64,000 nt of DNA from Natribaculum breve (GTDB taxonomy: Archaea; Halobacteriota; Halobacteria; Halobacteriales; Natrialbaceae): positions 1,364,001 to 1,428,000 of the forward strand of contig NZ_CP095390.1 in assembly GCF_023008585.1 (NCBI RefSeq), given 5' to 3'. The first letter of the stretch is position 1; each line of letters opens with the position of its first letter. Shown here in pieces: positions 7,416-15,409 of this stretch. A program made the translations under genes and the position numbers. A model generated the notes under the pieces. That model had not been told where the DNA came from and did no database searches. It saw nothing but the letters and a program-made list of their open reading frames with translations.

Positions 7416-8126
7416 GTGTCAGTCATTACCAATCGCTCGAGGACGTCGGAGACGGACCGTCACCGGAGCGGAGCAGCCGTGTCTGGTGAGCTCGTCGGCG
7501 CTGTTGATCGTGCACACCGATCGGGCGTCGCGCTGTCCCGGTACTTCCGGCGGCTGTTGACCCCGCCGCTCCCGGGTGACGGGCTGCTGTTGTTCGGCTT
7601 CGTAGAGGGGGTGCTCGGCTGGGGGCTGTCCTGGCTGTTCAGCCAGAACCCCGGCCTGGCTCCGATCGGGGTGATCCCGTCGATCGTCCTCACGTGGGTC
7701 GCCCTGACCGGCGGGATCATCTTCGTCGGCGTGACCTACACTTCACCGACCGTCAGGCGAAATCGGGTCTGGGTGGTGTGGGGTGGGCTCAACGTGGCCG
7801 CGACCGCGGTCAATGTCGCCGCCCTTGCCGGAACGCTCCCGTCGGAGCTGCTTGCGTACGCGTACTGGCACCCGTGGCTGGCGGTAATGGGGATCGGCTA
7901 CCTCGTGACAGGGCTGTACAACTGGCAGAGCCCCCAGATTCGCCTTCATGAGCGATACGTCTACATCGCCACCGGACTGGTGACACTCGGCCTGCTGGCC
8001 GCGAGCCTCGGGCCGCTGCTCGGGTTCGTGACCGCCAACATCTTCGTGCTCGGCGGGGTGCTACAACTCGTTCCGATCGGTCACGACGTGCTCGCTGACG
8101 CAGTGCTCATCGCTCGCGCACAGTAG
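7416..8126 (+). CDS. Uncharacterised multi-pass membrane protein
   Basis: About 236 residues; I do not recognise the family. After a basic N-terminal 50 residues there are six or seven hydrophobic segments (for example LLLFGFVEGVLGWGLSWLF, VVWGGLNVAATAVNVAAL, LVTLGLLAASLGPLLGF). No signal peptide, cofactor motif or transporter signature is visible. The start is uncertain: a GTG at the given position or a GTG 21 codons later (7479). The 280 nt upstream hold no other credible gene. UspA and a small protein follow on the same strand with gaps of about 60 and 25 nt, suggesting one transcription unit linked to stress. Confidence 0.6.
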   Translation: MSVITNRSRTSETDRHRSGAAVSGELVGAVDRAHRSGVALSRYFRRLLTPPLPGDGLLLFGFVEGVLGWGLSWLFSQNPGLAPIGVIPSIVLTWVALTGGIIFVGVTYTSPTVRRNRVWVVWGGLNVAATAVNVAALAGTLPSELLAYAYWHPWLAVMGIGYLVTGLYNWQSPQIRLHERYVYIATGLVTLGLLAASLGPLLGFVTANIFVLGGVLQLVPIGHDVLADAVLIARAQ

Positions 8127-8188
8127 CTCCTCACCGTAGTGGGAGAACGACACTTTGACCAACCGATACCCGATCCACGAGCCGACTC

Positions 8189-8611
8189 ATGTACGACACC
8201 ATCGTCCTTCCGACAGACGGTAGCGAGGCGACCTCCGACGCCGCCGCCCACGCGTTCAGCCACGCCGAGCAGTACGACGCCACGATACACGTGCTGTCGA
8301 TCGTCGAACTCTCCAGCGGCCCCGGGACCGCCGGCCGGAACGAGGAAAAACTCGACCGACGACGACGTGAACGGCTGGCAGCAGCCGAACGACTCGTCGA
8401 AGAGCACGCCTCCGAGGGCGTCGACGTGACCACCGTCGTCGAGTTCGGGAGCCCCGCTCGGGTCATCACGGAGTACATGACGAGGGTCGGGGCCGACCTC
8501 GCAGTCATGAGCACCCGCGCCCGGGGCGCCACCAAGCGGTTCATCTTCGGTAGCATCACCGAGCAGGTCATCCAGGCCAGCGACACACCCGTCCTGGCGG
8601 TCCAACGGTGA
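8189..8611 (+). CDS. Universal stress protein, UspA family
   Basis: 140 residues, a single Usp domain. Starts MYDTIVLPTDGSEAT, the standard beta1-loop, and ends with VIQASDTPVLAVQR, the dimerisation strand. The ATP-binding signature G-x2-G-x9-G-S/T is altered: counting back from FGS, the two expected Gly are Ser and Ala (STRARGATKRFIFGS), so nucleotide binding may be weak or absent. Cytosolic. Lies between the unknown membrane protein and an 85-residue protein. Confidence 0.9.
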   Translation: MYDTIVLPTDGSEATSDAAAHAFSHAEQYDATIHVLSIVELSSGPGTAGRNEEKLDRRRRERLAAAERLVEEHASEGVDVTTVVEFGSPARVITEYMTRVGADLAVMSTRARGATKRFIFGSITEQVIQASDTPVLAVQR

Positions 8612-8636
8612 CCCCAGACAACTCCCCGTTCCCCCA

Positions 8637-8894
8637 ATGAATCACGACCGCATTCACGCACGAGAGCCGACTCATCACCGAGACCAGTGGACAGTTGGGA
8701 CCATCGAATCGATCGAGGAACGGGACGGCCACTGTGTTGTTACGGTCAGCGCCGAACAGGGCGGGACACGAGACCTCGTCGTCACGCTCGCCATTCGCGA
8801 CCTTTTCGTGAGTCGGCTGGATATCGACGAGGGAGCGTCACCCGTCGGCGAGCAGGTCTGGTATCGGAAACACGGCAGGCACTCGTTCCAGTAG
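8637..8894 (+). CDS. Small uncharacterised protein (85 residues)
   Basis: Not recognised. Starts MNHDRIHAREP, His/Arg-rich at both ends, with a central block that looks like a small beta barrel (TVGTIESIEERDGHCVVTV, then LVVTLAIRDLF). No membrane segment and no Cys pair. It follows uspA by 25 nt on the same strand and converges with the next gene, so it is probably the last gene of that unit. Confidence 0.55.
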   Translation: MNHDRIHAREPTHHRDQWTVGTIESIEERDGHCVVTVSAEQGGTRDLVVTLAIRDLFVSRLDIDEGASPVGEQVWYRKHGRHSFQ

Positions 8895-8934
8895 AGAACA
8901 CCGAAACGAGCGACCTGAACCCCAACCAGCGGTG

Positions 8935-9276
8935 TCAGACCCCCCAGCGGCTCCACGCGAAGACCGCAGCGACGACGAGCGCGAGAGCGGCGAACGCACC
9001 CCACTGCCCGAGCTGGGTGTCCGCGAGCGGTGCCACGAGGTCGACCAGCCCGGTCGCCTGCACGAGCGCGAGCGCGAGCAGGAGGACGGCGAGAATCGAG
9101 ACGACGCCGATCGTCGTCCCCTCTTTCATCATCCAGGCGGTCTCTCTCGCCTCCTGTTCGCTGTCCCGAGTCGGTTCCTCGATCGCTTCCGCGTCCGGTT
9201 CCTGTTTCGACGGCCTGGCGTCCTCGTCGATCTCGTCCGGGGAGGTTCCGGGAGGCGCGTCGTCTCGGTCACTCAT
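8935..9276 (-). CDS. Uncharacterised acidic membrane protein
   Basis: 113 residues. The first half is hydrophilic and acidic (MSDRDDAPPGTSPDEIDED); the second half has two transmembrane helices (about residues 53-74 and 88-108) and ends AWSRWGV. This pattern is frequent among small haloarchaeal membrane proteins of unknown role. The start at MSDRDD was chosen because a charged N terminus is typical; an in-frame upstream Met would add a basic, unlikely extension. Confidence 0.65.
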   Translation of the reverse strand: MSDRDDAPPGTSPDEIDEDARPSKQEPDAEAIEEPTRDSEQEARETAWMMKEGTTIGVVSILAVLLLALALVQATGLVDLVAPLADTQLGQWGAFAALALVVAAVFAWSRWGV

Positions 9277-9372
9277 ACTCGATCCTCGAGTGGTACGGTC
9301 CGCGTACGGGTACCGTTTCGACCTGCAGATACAGGCGCGAGGACACCTCGCTGCCACGCCGAGAACGCAGGA

Positions 9373-10311
9373 CTAGTCCGTCGCTCGAGGCAGTTCCGCC
9401 TCGAGGTACTCGAGGAACTGCTCGGGGTGTTCTGCGTGGGGAAGCAACGTCGCGTAGTCGACGACGACGAGGTCGAGGTCGGCGGCCTCGGCGAGGTTGC
9501 GGCCGTCCCGGAGCGGGACGAGTTCGGCGTCGCGACCCCAGACGAGGGTGACGGGAATCTCGAGGACCGCGAGTTCGGTCGCGAGGTCGACGTCGGGGTC
9601 GAGAGTGCCGGCGGCGAACGAGGCGGGGGCGAAGCGCGCGCCCGGCTGGTGGGCGCTGCGCCAGGCGTAGTCGACTTCCTCGTCGTCGATGCTGTCGGCG
9701 TCGTAGTAACCGTCGCGGTCGAGAAAGAGGCGGATCGACGGTTCGCTCGCGAGCAGGTTGAAAAGCGCCGTTCCGACGACCGGCGTCCGGAGGAGCGTCC
9801 GTACCCAGGGGCGGTCGCTCGTGGTCTCGGCGGTCGGACAGATCAACACGAGGCGATCGACGTCGGCGTCGGCGTCTGCGGCCGCCATCGCCGCGAACGA
9901 CCCCGAAAGCGAGGAGGCGATCACGATCGGCTCGTCGGTCACGTCGGCGGCGAACGCACGGAGGAACGCCGTGTAGAGGTCGGCGTCGTAGACGAGCGGT
10001 GGACGGTCAGACCGACCGAATCCGGGGAGGTCGACCGCGATAACGTGGTAGTTCTCGGCGAGTTCCTCGACGATCGGCTCGAACTCGTAACTACTCGCCG
10101 CCGCGTTGATCCCGTGGACGAGCAGGACGTCGGGGTCGTTCGGGTCGCCGGCGGCCGTGTACGCCACGTTCATCCCCCGCCAGCGGTAGGTCCGTTCGAC
10201 GCCTGGAAGCGGGTTCTCGAGGTCGCCGGCCCGTCTGGCGAGCAGTCTGTTCCCGACGACCGCCGCACCGACTGCACCGACGCCCGTCGCGAGTGCCGTA
10301 CGGAGCTTCAT
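9373..10311 (-). CDS. Alpha/beta hydrolase with an altered nucleophile elbow
   Basis: 312 residues. N-terminal hydrophobic segment (about 5-20), possibly an anchor or signal, then an alpha/beta hydrolase fold: oxyanion region LLVHGINAAASSY (63-75), VDLPGFGRSDRP (93-104), nucleophile S134 in IASSLSGSF, Asp in WGRDAELVP and His in LLPHAEHPEQF. The usual G-x-S-x-G around the nucleophile is A-S-S-L-S, so both Gly are replaced, though the catalytic triad residues are in place. Substrate unknown; esterase or haloalkane-dehalogenase-like. Single gene. Confidence 0.8.
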   Translation of the reverse strand: MKLRTALATGVGAVGAAVVGNRLLARRAGDLENPLPGVERTYRWRGMNVAYTAAGDPNDPDVLLVHGINAAASSYEFEPIVEELAENYHVIAVDLPGFGRSDRPPLVYDADLYTAFLRAFAADVTDEPIVIASSLSGSFAAMAAADADADVDRLVLICPTAETTSDRPWVRTLLRTPVVGTALFNLLASEPSIRLFLDRDGYYDADSIDDEEVDYAWRSAHQPGARFAPASFAAGTLDPDVDLATELAVLEIPVTLVWGRDAELVPLRDGRNLAEAADLDLVVVDYATLLPHAEHPEQFLEYLEAELPRATD

Positions 10312-10423
10312 ACGCTCCCGTTGGACGACGACGGCCTTAGAACCGCGGATCTCGGCGAGAAAGTCGGGTTACAGACGCAGACGACGACCGCTCGAGCGCC
10401 AGCCGGCCGAATCGACGACGCGA

Positions 10424-11509
10424 CTACTCCGACGGCAGTTCGAGCGACTCGTACTCGAGTTCGTCGAGACACGCTTCGACCGGGTCGAGCGCGCCGTCGG
10501 CGATTTCGTAGGGGTCCGTCTCGCCCCGTCGGACCGCCTCGGCGAGCGCGTCGACGCCGCCGGCGCGCTCGAGTTCGTCCTCGAGCACGGCGTGGACGTC
10601 CTCGCGAAGTAGCGTTCGGATCTCCTCGGCGTAGCGCTGTCGCGTCCGTTCGGCGAGCGTCCCCGACTTCTCGAGGTACGTCCGGTGGTCGGCCAGCGCG
10701 TCGATGAACGTCTCGACGCCGTCGCCTTCGGTGGCGACCGTCTCGACGATCGGCGGCGTCCAGCCGCCGCTCGCGCCGTCTACGTCCGTCGCGTCCGCGT
10801 CCGCGTCCGTGCCCATCGCGTCCGCGCCGTGGTGGCCTGCGCCACCGCCGAAACCGGCACCCTCGCCGAGTTCGATCATCTCTCTGAGCTCCTGGACCGT
10901 GCGGTCGGCACCGGGACGGTCGGCCTTGTTGACGACGAAGACGTCGGCGATCTCCAGGATGCCGGCCTTCAGCGTCTGGACCGAGTCGCCAGAGCCCGGT
11001 GGGACGAGGACGGCGACGCTGTCGGCGGTGCGAACGATGTCGATCTCGTTTTGGCCCGCCCCGACGGTCTCGATGACGATCTTGTCCTTGCCGAAGGCGT
11101 CCATCGCCTTGACGGCGTCCGCCGTCGCCGTCGAGAGCCCGCCGAGCGTCCCGCGGGCGCTCATCGACCTGACGAAGACGTCCATGTCGCCGACCGTCGA
11201 GGCCATCCGGATGCGGTCGCCGAGCACCGCGCCGCCGGTAAACGGCGACGACGGGTCGATCGCGACGACCCCGACCGTCTCCCCGCGCTCGCGGTAGGCT
11301 TCGGCGAGTTTGTCCACGAGGGTCGACTTCCCGGCCCCGGGACTGCCCGTGATCCCGATCACGTCGGCGTCGCCGGTGTGGGCGTACAGCTCCGAGACGA
11401 GGTCGCGATAGCCCGGCGACCGGTTCTCGATCTTCGAGATGGTCCGCGCGAGCGCCCGGTGTTTGCCGGCCAGGAGGTCCTCGAGTAACTGCTCGTCGGC
11501 GGCGTTCAT
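10424..11509 (-). CDS. meaB: Methylmalonyl-CoA mutase-associated GTPase MeaB
   Basis: 361 residues, a G3E-family GTPase that protects and reloads B12-dependent methylmalonyl-CoA mutase. Walker A GSPGAGKST (55-63), switch region IDPSSPFTGGAVLGDR (84-99), ETVGAGQNE (147-155) and the guanine-specificity motif NKAD (194-197). Residues about 217-249 form a Gly/His/Asp-rich insertion (GGGAGHHGAD followed by an Asp-Ala run) that breaks the usual helix before VETVATEGDG. The start overlaps the stop of the mutase B12 subunit by four bases (ATGA), so the two are co-translated. Confidence 0.93.
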   Translation of the reverse strand: MNAADEQLLEDLLAGKHRALARTISKIENRSPGYRDLVSELYAHTGDADVIGITGSPGAGKSTLVDKLAEAYRERGETVGVVAIDPSSPFTGGAVLGDRIRMASTVGDMDVFVRSMSARGTLGGLSTATADAVKAMDAFGKDKIVIETVGAGQNEIDIVRTADSVAVLVPPGSGDSVQTLKAGILEIADVFVVNKADRPGADRTVQELREMIELGEGAGFGGGAGHHGADAMGTDADADATDVDGASGGWTPPIVETVATEGDGVETFIDALADHRTYLEKSGTLAERTRQRYAEEIRTLLREDVHAVLEDELERAGGVDALAEAVRRGETDPYEIADGALDPVEACLDELEYESLELPSE

Positions 11510-11922
11510 CGTTCCGGGGCGTTCTCGCGGACGAACTCGATCGTCTCCTCGATCGACGTTCCGGGTCCGAAGACCGCTGCGACGCCTTCGTCTTTCAGCT
11601 GTTCTTTGTCCTCGTCCGGGATGACGCCGCCGACGAGCACCATGGTGTCCTCGAGTGCGTCGTACTCCTCGAGTCCGTCCACAATCTTCGGGACGAGCGT
11701 GTTGTGTGCACCCGAGAGGATCGAGATGCCGAGGACGTCGACGTCCTCCTGGACCGTCGCCTGGACGATCTCGTCAGGTGCCTTGTGCAGTCCGGAGTAG
11801 ATGACCTCGAAGCCAGCGTCGCGGAACGCCCGTGCGATGACGTGGGCCCCGCGGTCGTGACCGTCGAGGCCGACTTTGGCGACGAGACATCGAATGGACC
11901 GTTGCTCCTGTTCGCTGGTCAT
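11506..11922 (-). CDS. Methylmalonyl-CoA mutase, small (B12-binding) subunit
   Basis: 138 residues, a stand-alone cobalamin-binding domain. The B12 ligand motif DGHDRG (20-25, DxHxxG) is present, with LGISILSGAH and LVGGVIPDED later, as in the C-terminal domain of mutases. In haloarchaea the large catalytic subunit is a separate gene, which is not in this window. The mutase interconverts methylmalonyl-CoA and succinyl-CoA in propionate and odd-chain metabolism. First gene of a two-gene operon with meaB. Confidence 0.9.
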   Translation of the reverse strand: MTSEQEQRSIRCLVAKVGLDGHDRGAHVIARAFRDAGFEVIYSGLHKAPDEIVQATVQEDVDVLGISILSGAHNTLVPKIVDGLEEYDALEDTMVLVGGVIPDEDKEQLKDEGVAAVFGPGTSIEETIEFVRENAPER

Positions 11923-12228
11923 GTCACACTGTTTCGTGGCCGGTCGTTTGACTCTAACGGAAGTTACTTGCAAATGGATGGTACGACAGGACATCACACA
12001 GATCGTGTCCGTGCGCTGGACGGTGGTCGCCAGCCGGCAGTGGCGACCAGCGAGACAGCCTCGAGTGGACACCGACGTTCTCCGCGAACGACCTGTCGTG
12101 ATAGCGCGGGGAAGACTTGTATTCTGCGCGTCTTTCGCAGAAGAAGTAACACGAACCAAAGGCTAAAGAGCGGAACGACCCAATATTTGCGTAATGACTA
12201 TCGTTCGTATGTTGCGGAGGGATCTATC
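11923..12228. other. 306-nt divergent intergenic region
   Basis: Separates the mutase subunit (leftward) from the HD hydrolase (rightward). AT-rich patches at about 11945-11975 and 12160-12190 (GCTAAAG and AATATTTG) are likely promoter elements. A 16-codon frame MTIVRMLRRDLSWASR (12194-12244) overlaps the HD gene start but has no other support. No RNA gene recognised. Confidence 0.5.
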
Positions 12229-12903
12229 GTGGGCGTCGAGATAAAAGAGACGAGGGTGAGCGACGCCGAGTTCGAGGCGATGGAACGGTTCGTCTTCGAG
12301 TACCTGTCAGCTAGCGTCGAGAAAGAAGACGAGGGCGGTCGCATGCGCTGGTACCCGTGGCACTCCGCCCAGTACCGACACAACCACATCCTCAACGTCG
12401 TCTCACTGGCCGAGGAGATCGCACGCAAGGAGGGTGCCGACGTCGACGTCACCCGCGTCGCCGCGCTCTTTCACGACGTCGCGAAACTCGAGGCCGACCA
12501 GGAGATGCACGCCGAGGCCGGCGCTCGCGTCGCCCGCGAGTACCTCAACTCCCACGGCGAGTACCCCGACTCGTTCGTCGATCAGGTGTGTCGTGCGATC
12601 GAGGACCACTCCTACCAGGGCGACCTGCGGGACCTCCCCCTCGAGACGCAGTGTCTCATCGAGGCCGACCTGCTCGACAAGGTCGGTGCCAACGGTACGG
12701 CCCTGATGCTCCTGCGGATGGGCTACGAGGCCCGTACGCACATGGACGCAGACGAGATGGTCGATCGCGTCATGGAACGCGGGATCGACGCCGCCAACCG
12801 CGTCAGAAGCGACACCGCCGAGAGCATCGCCCACCAGCGACTCAAGCGCGTCCGCTGGTTCCGCGAGTGGCTCGAGGACGAGGTCGCCGCGATGGGCGAG
12901 TAG
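12229..12903 (+). CDS. HD-domain phosphohydrolase
   Basis: 224 residues. HD metal-site pattern: H51/H53 in RHNHILNVV, H82-D83 in ALFHDVAKLEAD, His94, His127 in IEDHSYQG and a later Asp in EADLLDKVGANG. Related to archaeal HD hydrolases acting on nucleotides or cyclic nucleotides; the exact substrate is not predictable. The GTG start was chosen because GGAGG (12216-12220) lies eight bases upstream, a good Shine-Dalgarno; upstream codons are not protein-like. Cytosolic, single gene. Confidence 0.85.
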   Translation: MGVEIKETRVSDAEFEAMERFVFEYLSASVEKEDEGGRMRWYPWHSAQYRHNHILNVVSLAEEIARKEGADVDVTRVAALFHDVAKLEADQEMHAEAGARVAREYLNSHGEYPDSFVDQVCRAIEDHSYQGDLRDLPLETQCLIEADLLDKVGANGTALMLLRMGYEARTHMDADEMVDRVMERGIDAANRVRSDTAESIAHQRLKRVRWFREWLEDEVAAMGE

Positions 12904-12989
12904 CCGACCGTGACAGCCGATCCTCGAGAGGCGACTCGAGTCGCCGGTGGTGACCTCGAGTCACCGTCTCTCCCGAGCGTCGACGCCGA

Positions 12990-13085
12990 CTACCCGTCGG
13001 GCTGCCTGTATCGCAAGACGAGGTAGACGAGGCCGACGATGATCACCGGGTAGACCAGCGCGGCGAGGTACGGCCATCCGGACAT
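12990..13085 (-). CDS. 31-residue single-span membrane microprotein
   Basis: Reads MSGWPYLAALVYPVIIV followed by GLVYLVLRYRQPDG. A single hydrophobic helix (about 5-25) with a positive C-terminal tail (RYRQ), which would sit on the cytoplasmic side. The codons use G/C third positions like neighbours, and the frame opens and closes cleanly between two genes. Function unknown; it lies upstream of no obvious partner but next to the LysE exporter on the same strand. Confidence 0.5.
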   Translation of the reverse strand: MSGWPYLAALVYPVIIVGLVYLVLRYRQPDG

Positions 13086-13158
13086 GATCGAGAGTCGTCC
13101 CGGAACCGTTCTGATCGTTTCGATTCGAGCGGAGGTCCTGGCTCGAGCGAGTGGCACT

Positions 13159-13842
13159 TCAGAACAGCGCCGTGAGGCCGATCCAGCAAAACAGCAGCCC
13201 GAACCCCCCGAGGACGAGGCCGCTCAACAGCGCGACCAGCGGCGCGAACGCGTCTATTCGCCGCCCAGTCGCGACGAGCGCGGCCGGGTAGGCGATAACC
13301 CAGAGACCGATCCCACCGAAGAAGCCGACCAGCAGCGCGGGGCTGCCGGTCTCGACGACGAACTCGCCGACCAGCGCGGCGAGGACGTCGGGGACGTGGT
13401 CGGTCACCGCGAGCGTCCCCGGTCGGACGAGGCCGATGCCGACGGTGAGCCAGAACGCGATCTGGTAGGGGTTGGTCAGCGAGAGCGCGAACGCCTTCCG
13501 GAAGCCGGTCGAGGCCTGGGTGACGTCGCCCTGGGTGAATCCCGTCGCCGCGGTCACGTTCCGCAACGCGTCGGCGGCGAACGCCAGCATGAGGACGCCG
13601 CCGACGAGAAAGAGGGCGTCCTGAACGGTGGCGTGACGCTCGAGGACGGCGGCGACGCCGGCGAACGTGAGCACGAAGAAGATGACGTCGGCGAGCATGG
13701 CACCGATGCCGGCCTTGAATCCGGAGGTCCAGCCACGGAGGACGCTCTCCTCGGCGATGATCGCGTTCATCGGCCCCGGCGGGGCGGCGAGTGCGACGCC
13801 GAAGACGATGCCGGCGAACGTCGTGACGACGGGAGAGGTCAC
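13159..13842 (-). CDS. LysE/RhtB family amino-acid exporter
   Basis: 227 residues with six hydrophobic segments. The family signature APPGPMNA is near residue 19-26 at the end of the first helix, followed by a GWTSGFKAGIGAMLADV loop typical of LysE/RhtB. Exports an amino acid or similar small molecule; substrate not predictable. The GTG start was preferred over an in-frame TTG nine codons earlier because a CTTTTG box lies about 30 nt upstream of the GTG. Confidence 0.83.
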   Translation of the reverse strand: MTSPVVTTFAGIVFGVALAAPPGPMNAIIAEESVLRGWTSGFKAGIGAMLADVIFFVLTFAGVAAVLERHATVQDALFLVGGVLMLAFAADALRNVTAATGFTQGDVTQASTGFRKAFALSLTNPYQIAFWLTVGIGLVRPGTLAVTDHVPDVLAALVGEFVVETGSPALLVGFFGGIGLWVIAYPAALVATGRRIDAFAPLVALLSGLVLGGFGLLFCWIGLTALF

Positions 13843-13929
13843 GGTACCCGGTCCGTAGTGAGCAGACAAAAGTGTCGCGGAACGCGAGTGACGACGCCGT
13901 GGGGCGTCGCCGACGATCCCCTAGACCCG

Positions 13930-14538
13930 CTATCGGGACAGCCGTGGATACGACTGGCTCCCGCCGCTCGAGTTACGAGCCACGAGCGTCGCCACCGCGG
14001 CGGACCCACCCGTTAGCGACCGAACGCGTTCCTCGTAGTGGAGGATCGTCAGGTCCAGACACGCCCGCAGGAGGTCGTTCGACCGGTACCGGTGACGGTC
14101 GCTCGAGGGACCGACTTCGACCGGGTCGCTCGAGCGCAGGTGGTGTTCGTAGACCAGGACGCCACCCGGTGCCAGCGCCGCCTTGAGGTCGGGGAGGACC
14201 TCGAGCGCGGCGAAGAAGCTCACGGTGATCACGTCGTAGGCGTCGTCCTCGAGGTCGAACGCGGCGACGTCCGCGCGAATCCAGTTCACGTCGACGTCGC
14301 GGTCGTCGGCGCGACGGCGGGCCGTCTCGAGCGCCCTGTCGGCGACGTCCACCGCGTCGACGTCGTACCCGTGCTCGGCGAGAAAGAGCGCGTTGCGTCC
14401 GGTTCCGGTCGCGACGTCGAGCGCTCGTCCCGGCGGCAGCGTCTCGAGCCGTCGCTCGAGTTCGGGAATCGGCTCGTCGGGCAGTCGAAAGTCGTCGTCG
14501 CCGTGTTTTTCGTTCCAGCGTTCGCGATCGTCGGTCAC
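13930..14538 (-). CDS. Class I SAM-dependent methyltransferase (TehB-like)
   Basis: 202 residues. SAM motif I ALDVATGTGRNALFLAEHG (about 42-60), acidic loop VDAVDVAD for the ribose, and motif IV VITVSFFAALEVLP. The opening RERWNEKHGDDDF is the usual start of TehB/UbiE-like small-molecule methyltransferases. Substrate unknown. The GTG start VTDDRERW was chosen as the only start near the beginning of the family similarity; upstream sequence is Arg-rich and unlike a protein. Confidence 0.82.
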   Translation of the reverse strand: MTDDRERWNEKHGDDDFRLPDEPIPELERRLETLPPGRALDVATGTGRNALFLAEHGYDVDAVDVADRALETARRRADDRDVDVNWIRADVAAFDLEDDAYDVITVSFFAALEVLPDLKAALAPGGVLVYEHHLRSSDPVEVGPSSDRHRYRSNDLLRACLDLTILHYEERVRSLTGGSAAVATLVARNSSGGSQSYPRLSR

Positions 14539-14618
14539 GTCCGGAGCGACGGTCGCGTGGGTCTTGGCTCTCCCGGACGCGAACTCGGTGTGTGCTCGTC
14601 GCGCGGAAAACGGGGCGG

Positions 14619-15257
14619 CTACCGACTGGCCTCGAGTTCGACTCCGGCCGACCGTTCGTCCTCCCGGATCGGTACGTACTGGCCGTCGCTCCTGACGGTC
14701 CCCGTCCACCCACAGTCGACACAGGCGAACACGCCCTGGCCGTTGACCAGCGAGCCGCCGCAGTCGGGACAGGTGTCCTCGTCCGTCTCGGCCGGGTCGT
14801 TCGAGGTCCCGAGCGGCGTCGGGACGTTGCCGGTCCGGAGCGCGGCGATCGCCTCCGTGGCCGTGTAGGTCTCGTCTGCCGCCGAGTGCGGGAAGACCCC
14901 GACCAGTTGCTCGTCGCGGTAGATCGCCAGACAGAGCACCGGCGTGACGAGGACGTCGTTCGCCTGGCCGGTCACCGACGAGCGGGCCGTCCGCTCGTTG
15001 AACGGCGGCTGGATGCTCACGCCCTGTCTGTCGGCCCAGCGTTCGTACCGTTCGAACGTCTCGAGGACCTCCTGGTGGGGACTCTCCTCGGAGATCGTGA
15101 CTTGTTCGGGCCAGCTCCGCAGCAGGAGCGTATCGACTGTCCCCTCCGACTCGCACGTCTGGAGCGTCTCGACCTGGCCGTCCACCGGCTCGAGCAACAG
15201 CGGTGCGCGGACGTGACACACCACGGTGCACTCCGTCGACTGGTTATCGGTCGTCAT
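14619..15257 (-). CDS. Uncharacterised protein with C-terminal zinc ribbon
   Basis: 212 residues; family not recognised. N-terminal alpha/beta domain of about 130 residues (for example VVCHVRAPLLLEPVDG, LLRSWPEQVTI, PVLCLAIYRDEQLVGVFPHS), then a linker and a zinc ribbon with CPDCGGS and CVDCGWTG. The N-terminal part has the look of the input domains found in haloarchaeal HTH_10-type regulators, but no HTH is present. ATG start chosen; a CTTATCAG box about 37 nt upstream fits a short leader. Confidence 0.6.
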   Translation of the reverse strand: MTTDNQSTECTVVCHVRAPLLLEPVDGQVETLQTCESEGTVDTLLLRSWPEQVTISEESPHQEVLETFERYERWADRQGVSIQPPFNERTARSSVTGQANDVLVTPVLCLAIYRDEQLVGVFPHSAADETYTATEAIAALRTGNVPTPLGTSNDPAETDEDTCPDCGGSLVNGQGVFACVDCGWTGTVRSDGQYVPIREDERSAGVELEASR

Positions 15258-15409
15258 AGGCGTTACGTGACGATGCAACGACCAGTCTGATAAGCATTTC
15301 CGCGCTCACACGTGAAGTACAGATTTCCCTAGTGTGTCGTCGAGTCGTCCCGGCGGTGACGGGCCACCCGGGTTCGACGACTCGCCGCGGCGTCGAATCG
15401 CCACCGTCG

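Noticed and set aside
12194..12244. 16-codon leader ORF before the HD hydrolase
   Set aside because: No clear promoter spacing to its ATG; the HD gene has its own good Shine-Dalgarno, so the frame is probably chance.
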